NCBI GenBank assembly: GCA_036250225.1
Contig: JAPZLL010000043.1
Location: forward strand, 124,001 to 188,000
DNA: 64,000 bases
Source: Cercophora sp. LCS_1
Taxonomy: Eukaryota; Ascomycota; Sordariomycetes; Sordariales; Lasiosphaeriaceae
Direction: 5' to 3'
How positions within the stretch are numbered: the stretch's first letter is position 1; every line of letters starts with the position of its first letter. The notes below the pieces were generated by a model, which saw only the letters and a list, made by a program, of their open reading frames with translations, ran no database searches and was not told where the DNA came from. A program made the position numbers and the translations under genes. Of the stretch, positions 20,577 through 30,282 are shown piece after piece.

Positions 20577-22597
20577 ATGGCTGACGTTCGGCGCAGAAAG
20601 TCCCCCAAGGAGGGCGACCAGTATGACCTCGTTGAGCCCCTAAACAACATCGCCGCCAAGAAACTACGGCGAGATGCCAGTGCGCCCCGCGTCCGGGGCA
20701 GGCTCAAATCTCCCGGTCTCCGTTACGACGGCGCTTATGAGGATGTTGAGTCTTACAACGCTATGCGCCAGCATGTGCTGCGCTATGAGGGCGCACTCAC
20801 TTTTGACTACGAGCTCACCGTCTCCGCCTCTGCGAATGAGAAACGGGCAAACGAGATCCTCCTGAAAGTGAGAGAGCACGACATCAAAACCATCTATGAG
20901 ACCGCCCCGCCGAGGAGGGGGTACGGCGGGCAGATGCATCCACGCTTCTTTGGAGACCATTTCCTGTCCAACTTCGACTTGATCCAGCAGTCAAAGCTCT
21001 TCCGAATCATTCGTGAGATGCCAAAAGGCTCTCATCTTCACATTCACTTCAACGCCAACCTCTTACCAAGCGTCCTGATCGACATCGCAAAGGGCATGTC
21101 CCACATGTACATCACAAGCGATCTACCGCTGGTTGCGGGCGTTGATCCAGATCCGTACGACCGGTGCAAAATACAGTTCAGCATTTTGAGTGAGGAAGCT
21201 GTTGAGTCTCAGGGTGGACCGAAGGATATTTTCAACAAAGACTACACTGAGAGACAACCGATGCCGTTTAGCGAGTTCCTTAGTCGGTTCCAGTTCGAGT
21301 ACAGGTTAGCGCACGGTTATATCTCAAACGGTGATTCAACCAGAGAAGGGGCTTCCAGGAGGACAGACGTTGACGTGGATACTTGGCTGAGGAATAAGCT
21401 GGTGTTTGGCGAAGAGGAGGCTCACAACTTTCTTCAAACCGCCGACGGGTGAGTTTTCCGACGTCATGTCTTGAGCGGTACTGACAGCGAGCAGGGCATG
21501 GGACAAGTTCAACGGGCGAACGCAGATGATGAAGGGGCTTTTCAACTACGAAACCGCGTACACGGAGTATACGACACGTTGTCTTCAGGAATTTGTTGAC
21601 GACAACATCCAGTACGCAGAAATCCGGCCAAACTTCATGTCAACGAATCAGGTATGGAAAGACGACGGGTCTGGGCGCATTGACAATCGGGGGATCGTCG
21701 ACCTCATCACAACAGCCTACGACAAATTCCAGGACAAGCACAAGTTCAAAGTACTCAAGGGGCTTAAGATCATCTACTGCACGCCGAGATCATTTGACCC
21801 AGACAAAGTGAAACTCGCACTGGACGAATGCCTTGAGTTCTACACCGAGTATCCTGGGTGGTTTGCCGGTAAGTTCTGCCTATCTGCCTATCCACGTGCC
21901 GCAGCTGATAGAACGCCCAGGATTTGACCTCGTGGGCGAAGAGAGCAAAGGGAAACCACTTAAAGCCTTCACACGGGAGTTTCTTGACTTCAAGGAAGCA
22001 TGTAAGAAGAAGAAGGTTGACATCCCGTTTCTCTTCCACTGTGGAGAGACGCTGGATATCGGCGGGGACACAGATGGCAATCTGGTGGATGCTCTCCTCC
22101 TGGGCTCAAAACGGATCGGACATGGATTTGCTCTTCCCCGGCATCCGTATATCCTCGAGCAGATGAAGAAGCGGAATATCTGCGTTGAGGTCTGCCCGAT
22201 CTCAAATGAGATCCTCGGTCTCACGCCGCGAGCAAACGGCCATGCGATGTACAGCCTGCTGGCCCATAATGTGCACTGCACGATCAGCGCAGATAACGGA
22301 ACTCTTTTCAGGTTTGTCAGACGCCCCTGAGCGCACTCTCAGATACTGACAACCAACAGGTCACGTCTATCACACGATTTTTACCAAGTCATGGCCGGCA
22401 AGTCGGACATGACACTCCACGGCTTACGCCAGTTGGCAGCGTGGAGCATCGAGCACTCGTGTCTGGAGCCTGAAAGGAAAGCCAAGGTGAATAAAGAATG
22501 GGAAGAGATGTGGGACGCCTTCGTTCTATGGATCATTAAAGAATTCGGCGAGCTTGAGTCTACCGAGGAAACGGGCAAGGATTCTTCTAGGCTATGA
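20577..22597 (+). CDS. ADGF/CECR1-type adenosine deaminase family protein
   Basis: Four exons: 20577-21448, 21495-21868, 21921-22311, 22360-22597. Adenosine deaminases convert adenosine to inosine; this belongs to the growth-factor-like (ADGF/ADA2) branch of the amidohydrolase fold. Motifs in order: MPKGSHLHIHFN (first zinc ligands, about residues 149-159), FHCGET, RIGHGFAL, CPISNEIL, and ISADNGTLF where classical enzymes have a SDDP-like pair. Thus the zinc-binding Asp is kept but the next residue is Asn. There is no signal peptide, so unlike animal ADA2 this form looks intracellular. The start at 20577 has a CATCATGGC context; the in-frame ATG 20448 would add 43 residues. Deaminase activity on adenosine itself is not assured. 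Confidence 0.82.
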
Positions 22598-23550
22598 CGG
22601 TGCGCGAAGCGGCTTGTTTCCCTCGCTTTCAGTTCGTTGAAATACCCATTTGCCTGATTTTTTTTTTCTCTGACGGCAATCTTTTTGAACATATCAAGTA
22701 GAGAGTTTTGGTCTTCTTTTTACATGCATACCGGTAACGTTTCCACCAACGGCTCAGGACAGTTGAGCGAGCGAACGATGATACCACGAGGAGGCGAACG
22801 GAGTGGGATTGGGGTTGTTGGCTGCCTCCGTTTGATCGCCGCCAGAGGCCGCAAGGCTCTGGCTGAAGTAGCATGTGTGGAAATTTGGGTTCTGGTTGGG
22901 CACCCTCTCAGGCGTTTTTTTGCGTCAAGTAGCACGAAAGACGTCCTTGATAGAAGCAACGGTCGAAAGACACCTAGCAGGTATTTTCGATTTTCCAATC
23001 ATCACAAAAATGTAACATCCACGGTATCCTGTTTTGTTATACCTGGTGGGAATTCCCTTTCATGAGATGGGTTGGAGATGCTCGATGGGTGAATATGCAG
23101 GGGGGCGCAGCGTAGCCGAACGATGGCCCCTTTCTCGATGCCAAGCATGGGGTTCTGCCCAGCCTTCCCTCTCTCAGCCGTCGCTGCGCGATGCGACGCG
23201 GTGGGACGGTGCCGCCGCTGTCTTGTCTGCCTGCGGTCGCATCTTGGTGGTTCTTGGCTTTTTGGTTTTCTTCCCGTCGAGTCTTCGTTCTTCGTTTTTC
23301 CATGGTGATATGGATCTCGCGATGGCGTAGTAGGTATCGATTTCTGAGTTGCGTTAGTTTTTTCTTCTTCTTGTTTTTTTGTCGAGAATACCCACCCCAT
23401 CGCATCGCATTGTGTTTACTGCTTGCTTTTTACCTTGACCAAGCCGCGTCGCATCGCATCGCATCGCATCGCGAGCCTCGCCGCTCGCCCCGTGTTCCGC
23501 TTCAAAAACCGAAACCCTCGAACCTTTTCCCACCGGCGCAGCTCGTCGTA
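22598..23550. other. Intergenic region upstream of the membrane protein gene
   Basis: About 950 bases. The right half is pyrimidine-rich leader-like DNA with a pentanucleotide microsatellite near 23448-23472. The reading frame of the next gene stays open leftward to 23191 but without a good ATG. No RNA gene seen. Confidence 0.4.
23448..23472 (+). repeat. Pentanucleotide microsatellite (GCATC/CGCAT)n
   Basis: About five head-to-tail GCATC copies within the probable 5' leader of the gene starting at 23551. Two more copies occur near 23401. Confidence 0.8.
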
Positions 23551-25273
23551 ATGGCCGACTCCGACCCCCCAGCTCCAACAGGAGCAGCAGCCTGGTTCCC
23601 CTACGGCAAAAACGACGAAACGGGTTGGCGCTTCGACGTCATCACCCTTCTCGCCGTCATCGGCGAGAGCTCCGTCGCCGTCCACGCCCAGACCATGACC
23701 GTCAGCACGCTATGTCTGCTCCCGCGTATCATTCCCGCTCCGCAGGCGCTGCTACGACCCGTCCGGCCGCAGCGCCTGCCCGAGGTAACGGCCAAGATGG
23801 CGGGCGTGTACGGCGGCGTGGTGCTCGATACGGTAGGCTTTTTCGCGAATATCATGCATCCGCTTGAGGAGCTCAAGCCGTTTGCGTTCAAGGTGCTCGA
23901 GATCAAGCATAAGGATCCACGGGCCGTGCATGGATGGACACCGCCGGCTACGGTGAAACAGAGGAGGGAGAGGTTTGCGTGGTTGAGGGGGTTGGTTGGG
24001 AGGGCGAATAAGGACAAGGGGAAGGAGGAGATGGAGATATTACCTAGGACAACGAGGGACAGGGATGGGAATGGTGGGAATGGTGGGAGGCATGTTACGT
24101 TTGAGGAGACGGCGGCGACTCTTCCGAATGGTAGTCAGGATATTGAGATGGGTTCGGCGGCGGCGGCGACATCAACGGGGACGGAGGGTCCCGGTGGTGA
24201 GGGGCTAAAGTTACGGACGGTTAGTAGGAGACCGACTTTCTCAGAGATTATTGCGAATCCGGCGACCATGGTAAATAAGCAGGAGAGGTATGCTGTGCCG
24301 CCGGCGGTGTGGTCGCCGCTGCATGTGGTTTCTGTCGTGTCATTTGTGTTTACGATTGGGCTGTTGGTTGCGGCGGGCATCTGGGAGGACGGGGCGGCCA
24401 TTTTGGCTATTGTTCTGATCAGTTTGGCGAGCACGGTGACGTGCTATGCGAGTTACTGGCGGCCGTTGCTGATGCACCGGCCGACGACGAACCAGGTACC
24501 GCCGGGGGATGTGGTGATTCGCACCAGGGAGGGCGCTTTTGTCTTGATCCGGTGCAGGGAGGAGGTTGCCAGGGAGCTGTATTCCGGCACTGAGGAGTGT
24601 CAGTATGTGTCAACCACATATCACCGTGTGTTCATGGGCTTGGGCATGGTGTTGCTCATGGTGGCGGTTGTGTTGTTGGGTAACTGCAACTGGAACAGTC
24701 AGGCGTTTATCGGCGGGACCTACATCTTTCTCAACGGGGTTTATTGGCTTATGGGTCTGGTCCCCCCACGTTACTTCTGGTGAGCAGCATCCATACGGTA
24801 TTGTCACTGGCCTGCTTACACGAGACAGGGACCTCTCTCGCTACGATGTGAAGGACATCACACCCGAAGATGCCAAAGACGCACACATACAAACCAACCA
24901 AGACCCCCGGGAGGGCGCGCCCTCGTTTACACGCACGCTGTGGTTCGCAATTCGGGAGACTCGCCATGTCGCATGGGTAGAACGCAGTGGAGCTATGCCG
25001 GGGACAGATCAATGGAAAAAATGGCTGGCGGAGGCCAAAGACGCTGCTTGGAAAAGCGACCGGACCTGGCAGGCGGTGACCCGGAAGAACGAGATCATGA
25101 GGGAGGGGCTGGATGCGCCGTCTTCGCCAACATCCACCACAGAAGTCGGGATAGGAGCGGCGGCGGAACGGCGGTCTTCGAGCGCCCAGACACCACGCCC
25201 TGACCCAGCAGAGCAGGTAGCACCGCTGACAGCGATTCAACCGTTGGCTCGCACGGCGACAGGTGGGTTGTGA
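23551..25273 (+). CDS. Fungal multi-pass membrane protein of unknown function
   Basis: Two exons (23551-24779, 24829-25273) encode 557 residues; splicing replaces the TGA that would follow PRYFW. The N-terminal part has moderately hydrophobic segments (about 28-60 and 85-105), followed by a charged low-complexity loop. Four strong transmembrane helices then lie around LHVVSVVSFVFTIGLLVAAG, AILAIVLISLASTVTCYASY, VFMGLGMVLLMVAVVLLG and FIGGTYIFLNGVYWLMGLV. The C-terminal tail is hydrophilic, with WAIRETRHVAWV-like aromatic/basic patches and a Pro/Ser-rich end. I do not recognise a named family; it resembles lineage-specific Pezizomycotina membrane proteins. Start ATG 23551 is the first ATG in frame. 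Confidence 0.75.
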
Positions 25274-26460
25274 GTTCAGCCTGTCAGCACAGCGGCACAC
25301 CCATAATGTAGAATGAAAAAGTCCGCCGGCAATGGTCGGGTTGGTCCCTTTGCAGATCGGTCAGGTCCCGGTGTATTATCTTGCCATCAGCCCTATGTGT
25401 GTGTGTGCCTCCTCTTCTCAGGGGCGCTGTGGTGGTCCGGAACAAGCCGGCGGCGTGGAGGGGAACACGCGCACTCCTCATTTGGGAAGCTGGCCGCGAT
25501 GCTCCGGAGGTCCATCGTCCAAGCCTCCTCCAAACGCATGCCATGTTGCAGTCTGCCCGCCCGCTTGTTGAGCTTTTAGCGTGCTGCTGCTGCAATGCTG
25601 GTCAACAATATGTCAAAGCCACGGTATTAATTTGCCGGCCGGCGCAAAAAACCGCAGAATACGGGGCAGTGAGGACGGCACCATTGGAGCGGCGTTGCGT
25701 CGCTTCTGCAGTTGCTGTGAGTCACCAAACTCAATTGCAGTCCCCGGGCACCGCGCTCCAAGCCGATGCAATTGAGTGATGTGATTCGGCTGGCGCGCTC
25801 TGCCCGGCACCATGCGAAATGCTGCTGCTGGGCTTGAAACCAGCATCAACCGCTGCTGGAGCAGTGTATCAGCATCTCGATCCGGGGGTGGTGGGGCAGG
25901 TCGGTGTGGCTGGAAGCGAGGCTCGCATCCTGGGATCTGAAAAACGGGATGAACACGAAGCGGACAGGTTGCCTTATCGCTGCTCAATTGTGCGGGCGGA
26001 CGGCTAGGTTACGACAGGGTCGACGACGCTGTTGCGCGGCGCGCGCGCGAGTCCTATCTTGGAGGACGTCAAAGGACTCGTCGACCTCTTTGCAAGCAGC
26101 TGCAGGGGCATCACCCTTTGGCTGCACGAGACCTTGGGACGCGCCGTGGAATTCCGCATCTTGCAGCATGTCGATTCTCCGTCGCCCTTCCAATGTCATG
26201 GTGCAAATGGTGCTGCGGACTGCGCTGCAGTTTCAACGGAATGCAGCCAAGCGGCCCCCTGCAAATTGTGGGGCTCAGTGCTGAAGCCCGTCTCCCTGAT
26301 TGGTGAGGCTGCTAGGTTGCGCCCTCCGCACCCTATGACTCACACACCGCGACCAATCACAGTTGCGCGTCGGTGCTCACCTGTGGAGCCTGCCTGTTCT
26401 TTGGGGCTGCAGTTGTGGCCTGGGGCAGTATTAAGGTCCAACGCTGCGCACTTTTTGGGA
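25274..26460. other. CPC1 upstream region
   Basis: About 1.2 kb without a convincing gene. It contains two GCN4/CPC1-type sites (separate feature) and a CCAAT motif near 26350. Transcription probably begins about 26450-26490, after a T/C-rich tract (inference). Confidence 0.45.
26336..26342 (+). promoter_or_regulatory. GCN4/CPC1 binding site TGACTCA upstream of CPC1
   Basis: An exact TGACTCA, preceded by A, lies about 130 bases before the likely transcription start. A second site in reverse orientation (TGAGTCA) is at 25718-25724. CPC1/GCN4 proteins bind this sequence, so autoregulation is likely, as described for Neurospora cpc-1. Confidence 0.6.
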
Positions 26461-26535
26461 CGCGCTCTCTTTTTTTTTTCTCTCCAAACCATCGTCTACC
26501 CAAACTTTACAAGCAAATCCAAGGCATCAAGCAAG

Positions 26536-26544
26536 ATGCGTTAA
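26536..26544 (+). promoter_or_regulatory. uORF1 of the CPC1 leader (Met-Arg-stop)
   Basis: The first ATG after the probable transcription start opens a two-codon frame, ATGCGTTAA. Very short first uORFs that allow reinitiation are the key element of GCN4-type control. Confidence 0.6.
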
Positions 26545-26760
26545 AGCAACCCCCTTCCCCGTTTCTTCGGCACCAACCGCCAAAATTTCTTCTCAACAAC
26601 ATACCCACCTCCCCACTCCTTCCACTTCAGCTCTTCCTGCAAAGGTCGAACTGAACTTTAGCACCTTGCTTCCTAGCTCGCGCTCAAGTTCCCTCACCAA
26701 CACCGCCACCATTCCCGGCCAAGACTTTCCAGTCTTCACCACGGATTCACCACAGTCAAC

Positions 26761-26886
26761 ATGGCTTCCCTCCAGTTCCTCGAGCCTGCCGGCACTATCC
26801 GCGCAACAGCAACAACAGCAGCCACTGCCACCGTATCAGCAAGATTTTGTCTTGTTCGATCAGCCGATCAAACATCGTCAACCTAA
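26761..26886 (+). promoter_or_regulatory. uORF2 of the CPC1 leader (41 codons)
   Basis: The second leader ATG (CAACATGG, strong context) opens a 41-codon frame that ends at TAA 26884-26886. No other ATG lies between it and the main start at 27230. Neurospora cpc-1 is known to have two uORFs. Role: inhibitory uORF bypassed under amino-acid starvation (inference from the family). Confidence 0.65.
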
Positions 26887-27229
26887 CCGCTCTGTCTCGC
26901 AACCTTCCGCCCCCGGAGGTGTAAACCAGACCAGCCAGCAACATCGTAACCTACCGCTCTTCCCGCAGCAGACCCCTTCGCCGTCTCTGCAGAACCAGCG
27001 CGTTGCGAACATCATCCAGGCCACAGGGCATTCCACGACTTCTTCGGCTTTTACCAACCGGTACAACTCTCCTGCGCAGAACTCGCACCAGCAGCAGTTT
27101 TACGCTTCGTCCGCTCCATCTTCATCTGCTGCTTTGAACTTGCACGCCAAACCAACGGCCCAGAACCGGCTACAGCGTCCACCAGTTCCTTTGTTTTCAC
27201 AAAGCACCGGAAACATCCCGCACGCCAAG

Positions 27230-27982
27230 ATGAATCTCCAAGGTAAGATTCACTCGCACCATACGCTTGCGAGGCCGTCGGGCTTACATGGCGCTTCAGA
27301 CGCAGACTTGGACGACTTCACGGCGTTTGAGGGTGGAGCTTCCACCACGGCGTACTCTTCGCCGGCCTTTCCAGTGTTCGACATCAACAGCGCTTCGAGC
27401 TCGACAAGCAACATGGCGACCGTGTCCCCGCACGAGTTGCTCATCTCGGAGCCTTTTATGTCGGCACCCAACTCAACAGCATTGACAGCTTTGACTTCGC
27501 CTTCCATCTACAACGACTCGCCCGACTTTGGCGACGGTTTCGATGTGTCCCCCAACTTTGGGAGCAACGAATACGATGGTGGCGCTGATGTTTGGTTCCC
27601 TCTGTTTCCTCCGGCCAACAACCAACCGGTCCAGCCCAAGGTTGAGCACTCTCCTACCCAGGATTCAGAGGAGCTAGAGATCATCGAGCCAACACAGGGG
27701 CATCAGCGACGCAAGTCGAGCAATTCTCCCCCATCTGGCCGCCATTCGTCTGTATCTGGCGTTAACTCTCGTCGTCGTGACAAGCCTCTGCCTCCCATCA
27801 TTGTGGAGGATCCTAACGACGTTGTTGCCATGAAGCGAGCTCGCAATACCCTTGCCGCTCGTAAGTCGCGGGAGCGCAAGGCTCTGCGACTGGACGAACT
27901 AGAGGCTCAGATCGAGAAGCTGAAGGCTGATCGTGATTATTGGAAGGACCGCGCGATTGCGCTGGGTGCACAAAAGGAGTGA
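27230..27982 (+). CDS. cpc-1: bZIP transcription factor, cross-pathway control protein (GCN4 orthologue)
   Basis: Activator of amino-acid biosynthesis genes under starvation. The 250-residue product from ATG 27230 ends in a GCN4-type bZIP: basic region MKRARNTLAARKSRERK, followed by a short zipper LDELEAQIEKLKADRDYW. A central acidic/aromatic patch (DVWFPLFPP) resembles GCN4-type activation motifs, and IVEDPNDVVA precedes the basic region. No introns are needed. The frame stays open upstream to about 26660 with Gln/Ser/Pro-rich, protein-like content but no ATG. A weak alternative intron (GT at 26833 to AG at 26929) could join ATG 26761 to that frame. I favour 27230 because leader length and the two uORFs then match GCN4-type genes. 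Confidence 0.88.
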   Translation: MNLQGKIHSHHTLARPSGLHGASDADLDDFTAFEGGASTTAYSSPAFPVFDINSASSSTSNMATVSPHELLISEPFMSAPNSTALTALTSPSIYNDSPDFGDGFDVSPNFGSNEYDGGADVWFPLFPPANNQPVQPKVEHSPTQDSEELEIIEPTQGHQRRKSSNSPPSGRHSSVSGVNSRRRDKPLPPIIVEDPNDVVAMKRARNTLAARKSRERKALRLDELEAQIEKLKADRDYWKDRAIALGAQKE

Positions 27983-30282
27983 ACCGGGCACATGCTCTGG
28001 AACGGAACAATAACCCCCAGTGAAGGGCACTGGGGAGGGGATTCTTCAGGAAATTTTCTAGGGTTTTACTAAGGATTCATTTCGTGTCGTTTTCCATGTT
28101 AATCTTGATACTTGGGAGGCTTTTGTGGCGACATGGCCCCATGGCCTAGCGCGTGTATTTGCTTAGTTTCCTTGGAGTGGGATCCGGTTTCTTGTCTGCA
28201 CTACGTGTGCCAGATACAGCAAATTACTCTGATGCCTTGAACCTGATCTCTGCTGCTCCGAATGTGATCAACGGGTGACCTTTGGTGTTGATGCCCTACC
28301 CCGAACTGCGACCCCTCACCAAGCCTAGCCCAACCTCCATCAACCTGCGCGCCGGTTGCCGTCGGCCCTCACCTCCAGCTGCCCGTTCTTCCCGCAGGCT
28401 GTTGTCCAAAGCTTGCTTTCTCCCCCACGCCGGGAATTGCGCCTCGGTCTGCGCCTCGTCCTGTATCACCACGGGTTCAACACTTGCATATGTAATCGCC
28501 AACTATTGACGGGAATTCTAGACTCGCTCCCGCATCCGCATCCAGTTGCATCTGTTCGCTTATTTCCTCTCTCGCCGGACCTGCTCTTTTAGACAGAACC
28601 GCCTTTGCCCGTCCAAATAATATTGGCTAAACCGCGATGCGAGGATCTTGTGCCCTTTTGCTGCCTGGCTGTGTGCATGAAGTCGGCATCCTGCCTGCCT
28701 CGGTTCCTCTTTGCTGACATGTCTGATTTTGTAACCGCAACAGAGCAAGATCCGACCCGATCACTTCCGAACTCCATGCTTGTGATGACCATCCATCCAT
28801 TTCGTTGAGGACAGAACCAGTGATGCACGCATCTTGAGTGAGAGAACTCAGTACAGTTTGTTGACCCAGGAAATCTTTTGGCTGATATAGTTTACCTTCA
28901 AAACCAGATCCAGGTATGCAGTGGCTGTTCAAGACTGAAACAATTATAAGTTCATTAAAACTCCTCTCGTCATTATAGCCATACATCATATCAAGGTACT
29001 TCGACCTTGAAGTCGACATCAATCTGAAGAGTAAGTGTATCCATCGTTCTCATCCATACCAGACCACTGGGAACCGACCATTCCCAACCACAGCCCTCTC
29101 TGTCCCTTACACTCTGCTTGTTTCCCTCCCTCTCTGCCTCCACCATTCTCTCTCTCTCTCTCTCTCTGAAACAAATAAAAGAAATAATGAAGCTGTAAGG
29201 ACAGGCGGTAGGTAATAAATCTCTATGCGTACAACGTCACAAGGAAGAAAAAAAACATAGAAAAAAAGATGCGCGACATGATGAACTCTTGTTGCGTCCC
29301 GTTTCCGCCCCCCCCAAAAAACCATTATCATCCATCTTCACCAACCAGCCAACCAAACCTCCCTTGTCCCCTGCCTTTGTCCTCGCTTGTCCCTTCACCT
29401 GCCTGGCCCTTGCCCAGATGGACAACAACCACGGTACACCCAATATAATTCAGGATACAATCTCTCATCATGATGTCATAGCAACAATGCGTCAAACCAT
29501 GCCGCAATCCATCATACTAAACGTTTCCACATGTGCAATTTTTTGTATCCCCTGCACCAAAAAAAGCAAACACACAAATAACAAGACGACTCTAGCAATG
29601 ACTTCAAAGAAGCAGAATGGCAACGTGGCTGTGTGTCCTGTCCATTCATGAATCAACTCTCTTTCCTTGTCTTGTTTCTCTCTCTCTCTTTTTTGGCCTG
29701 TCCAGCGGATAAAAATCCCAAGAGGTTTGTTTCATGAGGCCATCATGACGAAAACTCAACTGGTGGGCAGCATCGCTTAAACTCCATGGGAAGAACCCTG
29801 TTATTCTTCCGGATCCCTTCAACCAGCGTGGGTTGGAAAAAGCAGTAAAACAAAAACACATGGAAAGGAAGAGAGGCAGGTGACCATCAGACTTCCCTAA
29901 ACTGTAAACAACCAAGTTTTTCACTGTCCCTGGACCGTCCTCTCATTTAATAGCCGCCCGAGAAGAAAAAGAAAACAACCCTTTCCGATCTAACGTCACA
30001 CACGTACGTCGGCCATGGCGAACTGGGACGTGGCACCTTCTTGACCCATCCCGCCCGTTCTGTCCCCTGTCTTGATTTCCCCCTCCGGCCCCGTCTTGTC
30101 ACCCACCCTTTCCTGAGCCATTCAGAACACCCTCCTCCCCTTTCTTGCATAACCGTGAAACTTGGTCGTTTACATGGATGTGCTCGGCGGATACTCGTAC
30201 ATACACAGGTCGAAAATTATGTGTTGTTGCATCGACTTTGTGGACTAATATAACAAAACTGAAGACCGGGACCCGGCCTGTT
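27983..30282. other. Convergent 3' intergenic region, about 2.3 kb
   Basis: Lies between the 3' ends of CPC1 (+) and the large minus-strand gene. It contains a TC microsatellite and several T- or A-rich stretches. No gene-like frame; long 3' UTRs may account for part of it. Confidence 0.45.
29146..29168 (+). repeat. TC dinucleotide microsatellite
   Basis: About eleven TC/CT repeats in a row in the intergenic region. Confidence 0.85.
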
